A stretch of 64,000 nt of DNA from Limnephilus marmoratus. Taxonomy: Eukaryota > Arthropoda > Insecta > Trichoptera > Limnephilidae. Location of the stretch: NCBI GenBank assembly GCA_917880885.1, contig OU862906.1, positions 56,586,665 through 56,650,664 on the forward strand, in the 5' to 3' direction. The notes beneath the pieces were generated by a model that had not been told where the DNA came from, searched no databases, and saw only the letters and a list, made by a program, of their open reading frames with translations. This document shows positions 52,111 through 63,434 of the stretch, in pieces. Numbering within the stretch: position 1 is the first letter of the stretch; each line of letters starts with the position of its first letter. The position numbers were made by a program, and so were the translations under genes.

Positions 52111-52805
52111 TATTACTTTTATGGAAGTTTTATTAAATTCACGCAGAAAAGTCGTTAAAAAAATAAAATTTCAGAAATAACTTAAAACCTATCGTTAACG
52201 AAACTAAATCATCAACAAAACAATATTTAAAGGACTAAAACTGAAAAAAAGTAACGCCAGCATTGATAATTATGTTGAATTACACTAATATCACGGTGAA
52301 TTGATCATTTAAACGAAAATTATCTTCAAAAACATAAAAATTAACTGCAAGTACAACTGAACATTGTCAAACATTGTTTTACCGCGAAGTTTATAAAACA
52401 AGATGTCCGCGCGCCTGCGCAGATCTATGTGAGATTCAACGGGACCAACATAAAAATCATAAAATGCGTGATAGTGTTGTTAGTAAAGATGTAAAAACGC
52501 AGATCACCGCGCAAGCAACAAATATGCAGTTCACCGCTCGTTATGGCGTTTTGTTATTAGTAAGGCTGTTATTATGTAACAATCTCAAGGAAGGTAAAGA
52601 ATTGCCGAAACTAGTTGTTTTTAATAAAAATAATTGTGTATTTTGGGAGGCATAAAAAAATATTTTCCTAAAATGAAAAGGAAGCTATTTTTATGCTTTT
52701 GGTGGATTACTCGTACTTTGTATATTTATTATGTTTTACCAATCTCGAGGAAGGTAAAGAATTAACGCAACTAGTTAAAAAATTAATTATGTATTTTGGG
52801 AGGCG
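52111..52805. repeat. tandem-like duplication, no known gene
   Basis: AATCTCAAGGAAGGTAAAGAATTG...GTATTTTGGGAGGC (about 52581-52652) recurs as AATCTCGAGGAAGGTAAAGAATTA...GTATTTTGGGAGGC (about 52741-52804), offset about 157 bp. A 93-codon frame at 52374-52655 (+) runs into it and has no recognised motif. Confidence 0.5.
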
Positions 52806-53150
52806 GGTATGTACTGTTGCCCCGGGAACCATTTATTGAATAACCAAAACCTCTGCCATAGGTCACCCCACTCGGTTCGCTACATTTCGTGACTTAGCAG
52901 GGGTACCCGGGTTCTTGGGGTGAGGTTAGTCAAGGTCTTGGCGGCCGATGTGGGCAGACCTGCTGCGTGGCGGGCTGGATCGAGAGAGACTGGTTGAGGA
53001 AGTCTTTTGACCTCTCCAGCAAGAATCCCTCGAGCCGTCGTCTTGCACCGCAGATGAAGGGATGGATTCATATGTCCATCACTTCTGGACACATTAAATA
53101 CCTCTCCACACACCATCCCCTAAGATGACACAGGCTTGTGTTAAACTAGT
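52806..53150 (+). mobile_element. SINE-B copy
   Basis: GGGTATGTACTGTTGCCCCG, GGAACCATTTATTGAATAAC, GGTCAAGGTCTTGGCGGC-type block, GATCGAGAGAGACTGGTTGA, CTTGCACCGCAGATGAAGGG and the tail CCTCTCCACACACCATCCCC. The hairpin region is shortened (GACACAGGCTTG) and ends in an A-run at 53153. Confidence 0.8.
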
Positions 53151-56077
53151 GTAAAAAAATAAAACAATTAGACAAATAAATTATAATAAAATTTGGTAAA
53201 CGAATGTCAAACACAATGTTTAGAACCAAAGAAAAGACATGAAAAACCTCAACATATTTTAAGTATCTGAGCATTATAAAACTCGACAAAACACTTTACA
53301 AAACTGAACAATGTTAAAGCCATTGCTTTGGGAAATTTTCTTCAAGGAAGTTATTTATATCGCAATAAAAAGGACCGTTCTCAGAAATTAACAACAGAAT
53401 TTTATGCAATTTTCACCGTAAGGTTCTCCCTTTTCATATTAATTAAAAAATAAATATGTTATCTTAATGGCCGTAAATAAACGTTTTATCGCTCCGGTTT
53501 AACAGCTGCTAGCTGCGGAGGTGTAACATTATAACTTATAACGTAAAGTGTACTTTTTTGTTATTCGCACGCAAAAATAACCGTTCATGTGGCAATTGCT
53601 GATTTTTCAATGGCTTTTTATATTAAATACAGTGCAGAAAATTCTCAAGCAGTAAAATCAAACGAAAAAAAATCATTCGTTATATGTAAGAAGCATAATA
53701 ATGGTTTTCAATTAAGAAATTTATTTATTTATATAGAAACAAATAGTACGTTGGTTACAGTGGTAATCCCTAACAAGATGAATTAAAAAAATCCCCTTAT
53801 TTTCTGGAGACAGTATTTCATGAACAGAAAGCAATTAAGATAGCTTTTAACATATATATATGTATATATATTTCTCGATAGCCTTTCCCAAAAATAACCC
53901 TAATTTTATGTAAAGACCTTGGAATGTCTTTATTCTTTTCGGAAGTATGCGAGAGTGTTGTTTATGTTTTAGTGTGGCAGCCACCAATATTTGAAGATCG
54001 AATTTGCTGTAATGGTCCAGTTCAAGTAAAACAATTCCCACATTCAGCAAAACCGGAAGGGTATTTCTGTAACTACTCACCTCGCAGTATGGGGCGTCGT
54101 TTACTGATAGTCAATAAAGCGGTATCTAGGATTCTGCCTGCCGCTGAGATCGGAGCTGACTGTATTTACTTTAATTCCAGATTAAATCTTTGATCCGAAG
54201 TTTTAGTGACCGAGTTCATTGAGCGGGATAATCCGATAAATTTCCCGGGCGCTTCCAGGTCTGCATTCATTATGAACCTTAATCGGAACTTAATGGTTAG
54301 TTTGGGGATTAATTAATACACAGATCAGACGAAGTGTAATGTTATTTAGGTTTTTAATTGGAATGAGTACTTACCTACTGATTAAAAAGACTAAAGATAA
54401 TCGTTAAATAATATGCCTTTTCAGAGAAAAACTTTATGTTCATCTTTTAGGAAAAAAAAATCCTGAATAATATGATAAAATATATAATTATTCCATCAGG
54501 TCCCGGGCATATTCTGTCAGAAGGTCAAAAAATGTCCTCTTTGCTATAAAATTCAAATAAGTGGAATATTTCTGAATGTATCCGAAAACTAAAAACTGGT
54601 TTTGAAAAGCGTTAGAATAATCTTTCTAATGTTTTTATTGGAAATAACCACATAATTTCTGAAATATTAAAATTTTAATACAAACACATAAAAGTTTTAA
54701 AAATGGCTAACCTAACGTTTTTTCTAAAATTGCTGATGTCGAAAAAAGAAAAAAAAAACACATTAGGAAAATTTATAATTGTTAATATCACCTCACGTTT
54801 TAGACGTTTCATAAAAAAAATTATGAATAAAAAATTCTCAAATTTTTTTACATTAATTCAAATTGCGATCGGAAAATTTGGTCTAATAGAAGTGCACATT
54901 AGAACTACTCGATGGTTAAATTTTATGACCATATATAAACCGTGGAGTTTTCTCTTTCTAACACCGTTTGGAACATATTTCTCACTATGACAGTAAAACA
55001 GATACAACGATTTACGACCGTATTAACCACTTTGAGCTGGGACAAATGTGGTTTCCTATAAAATCCGCTATGTCCCTTAAACCCATTGAAAACCCTTGGA
55101 TGGTGAACTTGTCATCATGAGATTTAGACCATCCTTTTTGTTTGGTTTTTCTTGTATATATCTAGTTTTAGCGCGAAATGATATTTTCTTGGTGGACCGC
55201 ATAAATATTGACGTTTTTGTTTAAAAATGAAGTCACATGCTGTGCTCCATATTTTTTTTTCATTTGGTACTAGAAGTGCATTAATTGTTTTGGTGTTTAT
55301 TTCGTAGGATTACATTTAATTTTTTTTTTAATTTAAGTGAAATTAAATTTAATAATGCCGTTATTAAATTCTGCAGGTATTTTATTATTGTTGTAGCTGT
55401 TTCCGCTTACAATGCCATTTTCTAAAGAACCAAATTACTTGTCGAACTTAATGACAACGTTAATAAATTTAAAATACATGTTATTTAAATAATTAAACTG
55501 TCAATGTCACGGCGAAGCATTTTTTATTTGTTACCAGAAATATCATAATTGATGATTAACCAAAAAAATCTCATCGTCGTGACGATATGTTTTTTATTTG
55601 TTACTAGAAATTATTGACGAAAATTATTATTAATTTGAAACTAGAAATCATTATTGAAGATTAACAAAAAAAAGATTTGCACTTTTGTGAATTTTAGAAA
55701 ACCTTGATTAGTGAATACAAATAGTTAATAAAAGACATAATAACAACAGTTTTTCAGATCTTTTCTAGTTCGATAAAACGCCCCTTAGCCTAAAATTTAC
55801 CCTAATTGTAACACTTTTTATAAATATTGAGATTTTTTCACACATTATATGTGTTTTACAATGGGTGTCATGGAAAAGTGCTCTAAAACTGAACATAACT
55901 CCTAACGAGCACTTTATTTGAGGTGGGCCGCAAAGGATGCGCCGTCATGACACGAATCATTAGCCATTTTTACAAAAGGACCGTTACTGCTCACCAGTTT
56001 TAAATGACGGAAACCTTTTTTATTTCATACATGAAAATAAAACACTTTAAGTACACCACTGAAATAATCGATATGTT
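53151..56077. other. no gene seen
   Basis: Almost 3 kb of AT-rich sequence. An AT microsatellite is at 53852-53872. Degenerate repeats of TTATTTGTTACNAGAAAT at 55525 and 55590 are the only structure I see. Confidence 0.35.
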
Positions 56078-56335
56078 TTGAAACCAATATTTTGTAAGGT
56101 TTTCTTCGTCGGGATAAACGTAAAAGTATTTAAAAAAAGTGTTGTAAACAAAAACCCCTCAAAAGCTGAAAATATATTTAACACCTTCTTTGCAAATGAA
56201 GGGAATAATCTTGCAAATTTCTTACATGTTGACCCAAATATAATTATCTCAGACTGTAATATTGATGCTGAAAATGAAATGGTAACATTTCAAGGCACCA
56301 CAGAAGAATATATATTATAGAATAAAGTGTACAAA
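56078..56335 (+). pseudogene. RT N-terminal relic of a LINE
   Basis: The plus frame reads NKNPSKAENIFNTFFANEGN then NLANFLHVDPN, matching the linker just before the RT domain of LINEs (A-x-x-FN-x-F-x-x-x-G-x-N-L; compare IADHLNEFFTTIGSNLSN in LINE-2). It probably belongs with the RT relic at 57725 in the same orientation, with about 1.4 kb of repeats between them. Confidence 0.5.
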
Positions 56336-56469
56336 AGTGTGCATCCCGCTAAAACTCAGAAACAAGGCCCGGTACGATCAAGGGAGTTGTATAGTGTTGT
56401 AGCTCTCTATCCCGCATCCATGAAGAAGGTTACCGCTTTTTCCTAGAGGGCTTGCTTTTGAAGACATAA

Positions 56470-56660
56470 GGGCTGGAAGTTTAGCCCTCTAGAAATTTCT
56501 TGAACAGTCCAGAACATTCGAGAGCATTCCAAAACATTTCAGAACATCCCGGAACATGAAATATTCGGAAATAGGGAACATCATTGTGGAACATTCCAAA
56601 ATACTCTAGAATGTTGTGTAATGTTCTGGAACATTGTGGTCCATTCGAAGCCTTTTTTGT
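56470..56660. repeat. GAACATTCC-type degenerate tandem repeats
   Basis: Many GAACATT, GGAACAT, GAACATTCC and inverted AATGTTC words at roughly 10-bp steps (for example 56512-56560 and 56590-56640). Alternating GAA/TTC blocks resemble heat-shock-element syntax, but the array looks like a decayed minisatellite. Confidence 0.6.
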
Positions 56661-56756
56661 ACGGGTAGGGCTACCCATTGGTAGGGATATGTAAAGAATG
56701 ATCCGTCGTGGATTTGAACATCAGTACCAGGGTTGTTGCGGATGACAACATTTTGG

Positions 56757-57065
56757 CATCCGCGGAAGCGGATGCGGATTATTAGAAGTTCACATCTGCG
56801 GATGCGGATGCGGATGCGGATGCGGATGCGGATGCGGATGCGGATGCGGATGCGGATGCGGATGCGGATGCGGATGCGGATGCGGATGCGGATGCGGATG
56901 CGGATGCGGATGCGGATGTCTGAATTAACGCTGATATTCCGCATTTGCGGATGCGGATTCGAATATCCGTAACACCCCTGATATGTAAAATTTTGACATC
57001 CGCAGCTGCGGGTTATTAGAGGTTCACATCTACGGATGCGGATGTGGATGCGGATACGAATATCC
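56757..57065. repeat. GCGGAT hexanucleotide array
   Basis: About 20 uninterrupted copies of GCGGAT from 56798 to 56918, with decayed copies on both sides (56757-56790, 56938-56965, 57000-57060). Open frames on both strands (MR and RI dipeptide runs) are by-products of the repeat. Confidence 0.95.
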
Positions 57066-57453
57066 GTAACACCTCTGAAACAGTACTATCTCATATCAAC
57101 TCCCTGAGCTTAGCCGGGTACCCCAGATAGTAAGTATTATAAGTGGCATGACAGGAGGTTCTGCCACAGTCTTTGATGGAATTACAGTTATCATTTAAAA
57201 AAAATAAAACTAAATTTCTGAACCATTTTTGCATATAACCTCGGAACAGGTTCAGTCTAGTGAGGTGGTATATACCAAAAAAGTATGTTGTATGTATGTA
57301 TATTGTAATGTTATCTTGGTTAATAATTTATACAAATTTTAAAAATATATGTTTCCAAAACGGAGAATCTATTTCCATCAATTTTCAACTACTTTTTCTT
57401 ATTTTTTTTTAAATCTGGTTATCCAGAATAAGGTCAAAATTACGATTCCATGC
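57066..57453. other. no gene seen
   Basis: AT-rich spacer. Confidence 0.3.
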
Positions 57454-57628
57454 CAACTCAGAATGAAACCAACTTAGAAACACCTCAAAAGTTCATTAAA
57501 AGCTATGAAAAAATAATTTTAAAATAGCCGGTCACCCTAACCCAACTTAACCTATTTAACCATTTTTTTTTATCGTCACTCTTAATGACCTTTCTGAGGT
57601 CCTTCTGAGTTGGTTTCATTCTGAGTTG
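57454..57628. mobile_element. foldback element FB3 with TTAGG-like core
   Basis: The left arm CAACTCAGAATGAAACCAAC (57454 on) and the right arm, its inverse GTTGGTTTCATTCTGAGTTG (to 57628), stay alignable for about 48 bp. The core has CCCTAACCCAACTTAACC and TATTTAACC, the reverse of TTAGG-type text, and a T-run, as in FB1. Confidence 0.72.
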
Positions 57629-57724
57629 TCCGGTTACCCAACATTATAGACCCATATAACTAATCCTTAGTATAGCAATAAATATTTAAAAATGTATTAA
57701 TTAGTAACATTATAATTGTAATAG

Positions 57725-58160
57725 TATAAATCAATTAGGCTTTATGGAAGGTGAAAGAAACGGATGCGATTGCGAAATTAACTGGCCTTGTTCATACATC
57801 ATTAGATCATTAAAATGTATTGGAATGTTTATAGATGTCAAAAAGTCGTTTGACAACACATCACGTGACACACTTTAGTAAATAGGTAAAATTGGAATGG
57901 GACAGCTCTAGAGTGGAATAAAACCTACCTTTTAAACACCCTGGCATGGTAAAAATTGACGATGTGATTAGTGAACCAAAATAAGTAAATTCGGCCTACC
58001 TCAATGTACATTCCTAGGAACTTTACAGTTTATCGTCTATGTAAACGACATATTCATACATAAGCTAATCGGGAAACGAATAACTTAAACTGACGTCGAT
58101 GTCGTAATAATTGAAGTTACTGACTGGAATATTCTTAATGACCTAGAGAATACTTTTTAA
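57725..58160 (+). pseudogene. RT relic, heavily decayed
   Basis: Plus frames read QLGFMEGERNGCDCE, then KCIGMFIDVKKSFDNTSRDTL (the F-x-D-x-KKAFD catalytic Asp region), later LGTLQFIVYVNDIFIHKL (PQG...LGP-x-LF-x-x-YINDI) and DVDVVIIEV in place of ADD. Several stops and frame changes. Confidence 0.72.
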
Positions 58161-58571
58161 AATTTTTTTATATGAATACCTCATAGAGTGTCAGCTTCTC
58201 TCGTCTGAGGCCAGTGAGACTATGGCATCCCCAATTGGGGTATGTTGTGAGGCTGAAGGTGGTGGGGAGGGGAAAAAGATGAGGAAGAGGAATATGGGGA
58301 AGCACTTGACCATTCAAATCTGGTCACCAAACACGGTTAACGTCATTTCAGGCAACGTTTCAATTCTGAATGGTGGTCTTACACCAGGGCGATACTGAGG
58401 GATTTTTCCACTCTGGAACGTTCCGCAAATATACTATACATGATTTTAAATAAATTAATTGTGAAATAACACAAATTAATCAAATAAAATTTATTGGCCT
58501 GCGCCGGGATTCGATCCCGCGAACTTCGGATTGCGAGTCTAGAGCCTTACCCCTAGACCACGCAGGCCGTC
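58152..58571 (-). mobile_element. SINE-A, near full length
   Basis: T-run at about 58154-58170, CATCCCCAATTGGGGTATGT, CACCAAACACGGTTAACGTC and a tRNA-like head on the minus strand with box B GGATCGAATCC (about 58507-58517) and GTGGTCTAGGGGTAAGGC at box A. It abuts the RT relic's 3' side. Confidence 0.85.
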
Positions 58572-58986
58572 AAAGCCGTATATCAATTTAATGAAAAAGT
58601 GATATGATTAAAAATATCTTAGATTATTTTTAACTTAACTACACAGATTATTTTTAATCCTTTGTCTCCACTGTGAACGTTGAAAAAAAATTCACAAGAA
58701 AGATCAATGCCACGAAAGTTTGAGGAAAAAGAACATGAAAACGATCTCACTTTATCGAAATATTTTTTGTGAATCGATCTTAAAAAAGTGTGTGCCACCC
58801 AGAATCTTATGTTTTGATATGTTTTGATCTTATATTTTGAATGTATGTGTAACGAAAAAAAAAGTTTCTGAAATGAAAGAAAAATAATAATAATTTTTTT
58901 AATTAATAAACTAATGTTTAAGACAAGATTTTTATGCATAGCACAAAGGGTAACAATTATTATAAGTAATAATTATTAGCCTGAAA

Positions 58987-59103
58987 CACTCATCTACATT
59001 GAAAAAATCTCCCGAGAGGGGACTTGAACCCGCGCTCAAATAATGTACCTACACATAATTTGGCTCGACGCCACCTAGTTGAAAAACCTAGTGGGAGATT
59101 TAG
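58987..59103 (-). repeat. tRNA-like head with acceptor-type stem
   Basis: The minus strand starts AAATCTCCCACTAGG and ends CCCTCTCGGGAGATTT. ATCTCCC pairs with GGGAGAT like an acceptor stem, and box B is GGTTCAAGTCC, a perfect match to consensus. The middle is too long for a plain cloverleaf. Confidence 0.6.
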
Positions 59104-59116
59104 CGCTTTCGGTTCC

Positions 59117-59242
59117 ATGACAGTTGGTCCGGCGACATTTGGTCCGGCGACAGTTGGTCCGGCGACAGTTGGTCCGGCCGACAGTTCGTCCGGCTGATAT
59201 TTGCTCCGGCGACAATCGGTCCGGCGACAATTGGTCCGGCCG
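59117..59242 (+). repeat. 15-bp tandem array (GGTCCGGCGACAGTT)
   Basis: About eight copies with drift (CAGTTGGTCCGGCGA, CATTTGGTCCGGCGA, CAATCGGTCCGGCGA, a few with an extra C). The period is 15, the same as in FB1 and FB2. Confidence 0.88.
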
Positions 59243-59304
59243 AAAGTTTAGAAGATGTTTTCTTCAATTAAGTATGCAAAGAGGAGATACGGCCGTACAA
59301 CCAA

Positions 59305-59342
59305 AGATGCCTTCAGATATACTTATATCTAAAGGCATCTTG
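59305..59342. other. strong hairpin
   Basis: GATGCCTTCAGATATA then CTTA then TATCTAAAGGCATC: a 14-15-bp stem with small bulges. Function unknown; it is not followed by a T-run of terminator type, which would not be expected in this genome anyway. Confidence 0.6.
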
Positions 59343-59494
59343 AGTGAAAATCCGTTGTAAAAATATTTTTACTAATAATTTCGACTCTTCGAAGTAGCAT
59401 GCGGCAGTCACAAAATACGACGTATTTATACGTGCAGTTGGCTCAGTAAAAAAACGCTAAAGATTCCTACTTGCATATAATATAACTTTTATAT

Positions 59495-59548
59495 CTGAAT
59501 ATAACACAAGAGTCCCAACTACTCCCAACCGTCTCGAGCCAGTGAGAG
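59495..59548 (-). repeat. SINE-A 3' fragment
   Basis: ATAACACAAGAGTCCCAACT then GAGCCAGTGAGAG, the first 50 bp of SINE-A as seen on the plus strand. Confidence 0.7.
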
Positions 59549-59734
59549 TTTTTTCAATGTAGATTAGTGTTTCAGGCTAATAATTATTACTTATAATAAT
59601 TGAAAGAAAAATAGTTTAAGCAGAATGACGGTTGTCATAAATTTGAAGATGAGTCAATGTCACGTAACTTCAGGTCACAAATTACTTTTTTCATTTCATA
59701 AAGTGACTGCTTTTGACTGTTTTTTTATGTGATT

Positions 59735-60090
59735 ACAGCAAATGAGTCCCAACTGCTCCCAACCGCCTGGAACCGGTGAGTCGATGGCATTACCAATTGG
59801 GTTATGTTGTGATGCTGAAGGTAGTGGGGAGGGAAAGGAGATGTGGCAGACGAAGGTGAGGTAGTTCCTGACTATTCTCATCTGGTCATCAAGCGCGGCT
59901 ATAGCCATTTCAAGCAACGTTTCAATTCTAAATGGTGGACTTACACCAGGCGGTCTTACAACTTAAATAGCCTGGAAATACGCTAACTGTTCCAAACAGT
60001 CGATATCGACGGATTCAAGCCATAACCGCAGTTTTCATAAGAGTATCTTTCACTCTCGAATATTCTGCAAATACACCTTATATTATTTGA
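59735..60090 (-). mobile_element. SINE-A copy with internal insertion
   Basis: GAGTCCCAACTGCTCCCAAC through TTTCAATTCTAAATGGTGGA and CTTACACCAGG (to 59950), then about 80 bp of foreign sequence (GGTCTTACAACTTAAATAGC ... CGCAGTTTTC), then GAGTATCTTTCACTCTCGAA and TGCAAATACACCTTATATTA. The tRNA head is lost. Confidence 0.72.
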
Positions 60091-61009
60091 AATTATTAAA
60101 TAAGTTATAAGTACTGCCGAATTGTACGTGTAATACTGGTTAAAAGTTTGAATACGATAAACCTTTTAACACAAAAGAAAGAAGATATTTTTTTTTTATT
60201 ATTGAAAACTAACAATAATCCTTCTCTCCCCTTACCTTTTTGTGAAATAAATTTACGAACGAAATTACAAAACGAAAGCAGCGAATAGCAAACATTCCCA
60301 AAATTTGCAAGCAGCGAATCGAAACAATAATATTTCTGCATGGCCTGCAAAATTACACAAATAATGGACAATTTGTTTTGTAATTATTTTATTTTTTAAA
60401 ACCTACGTAGAGAAAACTTAAATGTTATTTTTGCGATTAAGTAATAAGTGATAAAATGCTAGAAGTCCATCAGATATTAAAGTATTTATTACGTTTGCAT
60501 ACGAGCATTCGAAATTTTAAACATTTTTGATTCATATTAATATTTCTTTTTCATCCACGAATCAAAACTTCGCTCCTTTTGCTCCTTCGCTGTTTTTGTA
60601 ATTTACATATAAATGATAGTAAAATATTCTTTGTATTTTTTTAAAAACAATTCATTTACTGACATTTAATCCCAAATGTTTGTACAGTGTACAGGAATAG
60701 ATTCTAATAAATTTTTAAAGTCATTCCGTATTCGGTGTTTAGGTAAGCACAGGCAAATTGTTTAACAACCCGGTATAATACTTGTTATTATAGCAATTTC
60801 CCTTTGCTTTTTTATAAATACATAGGAGCTTACTTAACTGAAAACTTTTTTAATTTCACAGTCTCTTCAAAAACAGTTCGAACAACATTTTCCAAAGATT
60901 TTCCAAAAATCCTTCTTTCGTAAAATTAAAACAAAACAAAAACAACAACAAAAAAAAAATTCCGTATCTTATAAAAATAATACGCAATAATAATACAATC
61001 AACCAGTGG
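60091..61009. other. no gene seen
   Basis: AT-rich, no supported feature. Confidence 0.35.
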
Positions 61010-61145
61010 CGCATTAGGCATGCGCGGTGACCGCCGAGGAGTAAGTTCGACAGGCCGCCGCAACCGGTTCTAGTACCGGCGCTAGTATCGCCACACCTCA
61101 GCTTATTATCGGGCGCCGCGTCGCCTGGCGGAGCAAGGTTGCCAC
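61010..61145. other. short GC-rich island
   Basis: About 135 bp of CpG-rich sequence (GCGCGGTGACCGCCGAGG, GTACCGGCGCTAGTATCGCC, CGGGCGCCGCGTCGCC) in AT-rich DNA. Inverted words (CCGGTTC/GTACCGG) suggest structure. Could be an old GC-rich repeat; not identified. Confidence 0.4.
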
Positions 61146-62139
61146 ATTTGGTTTGAATTTCGAATGTATGTAAATTAAAACAATAAAGATTTTGCAAAGA
61201 TAAACCGAAAGTGTTTACCCTTTGAATTTGTTTCTGTTTAAATTGGTCGCTGTGTTAGGCTAAACGGATTTTTCAAAATTAAATAATTGAACGAATTCTT
61301 TCGGCGACTTTTAGCAAACGAAACATTTAAATTTTGAGATTTTCCGTATGAAATATTGCGGCTTTTTCTGTTGTCAAGTATCAGCAATCCGCCAAGATAA
61401 GTTTTTAGTAAAAATACAATATTTTTTAAAGATCTATAACTTTTTCTGACTGTTCATATTCCGCACACACTGATGTTTCAAATATACAAAATAATATTTC
61501 CTCGAAATATTAATTTAGGCCATGTTGTTCAAACCCCGTCACAGTAAAAGAATGTCACCGACGTAATATTGAATTTTTAACAATCCTTAAAGTTATTATT
61601 GTAAACTGTCGATTCTTAACGGTCCGTATTAAAGCTTTTAATGTTGACCAATTTAGTATTTTCCAAACCCATCAAATGAAAACAATACATTATTATGTGG
61701 TTTGTATTAATTTATTTGGAATTTATTTTGTATTGTACAATTGGTGTAACTAATTCAATAACTTCTGTCAAAACATATCTCCAACACTATTCAATTATGC
61801 GGTAGGTACATTATATGCAACTAGACATATTAACTGAACTAATGGACCTCGGAGTACGCCATTCAAATTAAACAATTAATAATAATCACTAATAATAGTA
61901 TAAAATCATTCGGATTTTTTACTGACAACAATTAAAAACTTTAATCCACTTCCACTTATGAAAATTCTATAAATCTCATTAGTTCGGAGCCAATTAGAAC
62001 ATAATTCTGTCATTTGGTCACCTCACCATAAAATTCATACAAACAATGTCGAAAAAATTCGGCGAAAGTTTCTATGACTTTTAACGTAAATATTTTCTTT
62101 TAACAAATTAACTACACTTCTTTTATTATTTTTTTTTTA
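61146..62139. other. no gene seen
   Basis: No supported feature. Confidence 0.35.
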
Positions 62140-62144
62140 CATGA

Positions 62145-62440
62145 GCTCCACACAGGAGGCCCTATGTCATCTTTAGGGATGTTGTGTAGAGAGTTTTTAA
62201 GGAAAAGAAGGAGAGGATAGCTCTGGGAAGGAAGAGGGGATAAGGGGTGGGTAGAAATATGGGGTTCAGTTTGTCCTGGTCATCCGTCTCCAAGGCCTGG
62301 ACAAACCTCACCCCGTGAACCCGGGCACCTCTGCTAAATCACCAAACGTTGCGAACCACTTGGGGTGACCTATGGCAGAGTTGTTGGTTATCCAATAAAG
62401 GTTCCCGGGGCAGCGGTACCCATTCCCGCCTCCCAAATTG
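62145..62440 (-). mobile_element. SINE-B, minus copy with internal deletion
   Basis: GAGCTCCACACAGGAGGCCCTATGTC (one hairpin arm lost), TGTTGTGTAGAGAGTTTTTA, ATAAGGGGTGGGTAG, CCCGTGAACCCGGGCACC, GGTGACCTATGGCAGAG and the 5' end TTATCCAATAAAGGTTCCCG. Confidence 0.8.
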
Positions 62441-62635
62441 ACGATTTTATTGATTGATTTTATTTTAGGATCGTCGAAGGAAAATCGACCTTTGTTTTTT
62501 TATTGTAGATTCGGAGCTCGAGTGTTGCAAATTTGGAGTCAATTTAAGAAAAAAATTTACCAAAAAAGTACACAAATGAAATCAATTTTTTAATGTAACA
62601 GTTTCAATGTTTAAAACATACATAAATTTTTTTAT
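62441..62635. other. spacer between two SINE-B copies
   Basis: AT-rich; ATCGTCGAAGGAAAATCGAC contains a short palindrome. Nothing else. Confidence 0.35.
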
Positions 62636-62639
62636 GTAT

Positions 62640-63008
62640 CCTAAGTGGTTCGCTAGATTTGGTGACTTAGAAGGGGTGCCCGTGTTCATGGGATGATGTC
62701 CGGGTCTTGGCGGCGGATGATTCTGCCCACCAACTGCAGGCAGGCCGGATCGAGAGTTAACTTCTCCAGCCGTACTCTCGGAATATAACCTTGAACCGCA
62801 TTGTGATGGATTTACATGTACGTCCATCACTCCTGGCTACACTGACCCCTAGATTCCTATCCACCCCACATACCCTTTTCCTTCCCAGAACTTTCTCTTC
62901 TTCTTTTCTTATAAAAACCCCACACAGCATCCCCAAAGATGACATAGGACTTGGGGGGATTTTTTTTTCTAAGGGCCTCCTATGTGGAGCCGATGAAAAA
63001 AAATATAT
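62640..63008 (+). mobile_element. SINE-B copy, 5'-truncated
   Basis: CTAAGTGGTTCGCTAGATTT, GTCCGGGTCTTGGCGGCGGA, GCCGGATCGAGAG, TTGAACCGCATTGTGATGG, CCCACACAGCATCCCCAAAG, then TAGGACTTGGGG / CTAAGGGCCTCC and an A-run at 62995. It faces the copy at 62145 head to head. Confidence 0.8.
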
Positions 63009-63324
63009 ATGTATTTCTGATAATTTTAATATTTTATTGTTATCGTTTTCTTTTCTTCAAATTTATATAATTAGAAACCACTGTTTTGTAAAACTTTATT
63101 TTTATTAACTTATTATTTATTGCTTTGTGTAAAAAAGTATAAACATAACATACCAAATCTGAAAGTCCCATGAGCGTAAAAAATAACATATAAATAAAGG
63201 ATAATTATTGACAATCATAGTACAAACAATATGAATTGAAGAATAAGAAAGAAAAGAAAAACTATAATATTAAATGAAACAATTTAACTTTGTTTGAACC
63301 ACTTTTATATTTTAGTAAATCCAA
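63009..63324. other. AT-rich, nothing supported
   Basis: Possibly part of the PLE that follows; no motif seen. Confidence 0.3.
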
Positions 63325-63360
63325 CTGGTTTCAGAACGACCGTTCCTTCTTCAGTGCAAA
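63325..63360 (-). ncRNA. hammerhead-like motif, weak
   Basis: Minus strand CTGAAGA (63348-63354), stem GAAC/GTTC with a bulge, GAAAC (63328-63332), CAGTTGG. Core bases are kept but stem I does not pair well. Confidence 0.4.
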
Positions 63361-63434
63361 TGTATACTGATTGGACAGTTTTGAAATATGGAAGGGAACA
63401 ATGTATTATTATGGTAGGGGTGGAGTTGTTTCTA

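Larger units (their letters stand above)
58954..59602. repeat. composite flanked by a 54-bp inverted repeat
   Basis: 58954-59007 (CAATTATTATAAGTAATAAT..., ...CTACATTGAAAAAA) is inverted at 59549-59602 with one mismatch. Between them lie a tRNA-like head (58987-59103), the 15-bp array (59117-59242), a hairpin (59305-59342) and a SINE-A fragment (59495-59548). The near-identity of the arms suggests recent origin by inverted duplication or a foldback transposon. Confidence 0.8.

Noticed and set aside
56606..56972. Long open frames on both strands reading MRMRM or RIRIRI
   Set aside because: They are by-products of the GCGGAT array, which is open in several frames.
59117..59242. CRISPR-like array
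   Set aside because: 15-bp contiguous units without spacers; a minisatellite in a eukaryotic repeat context.
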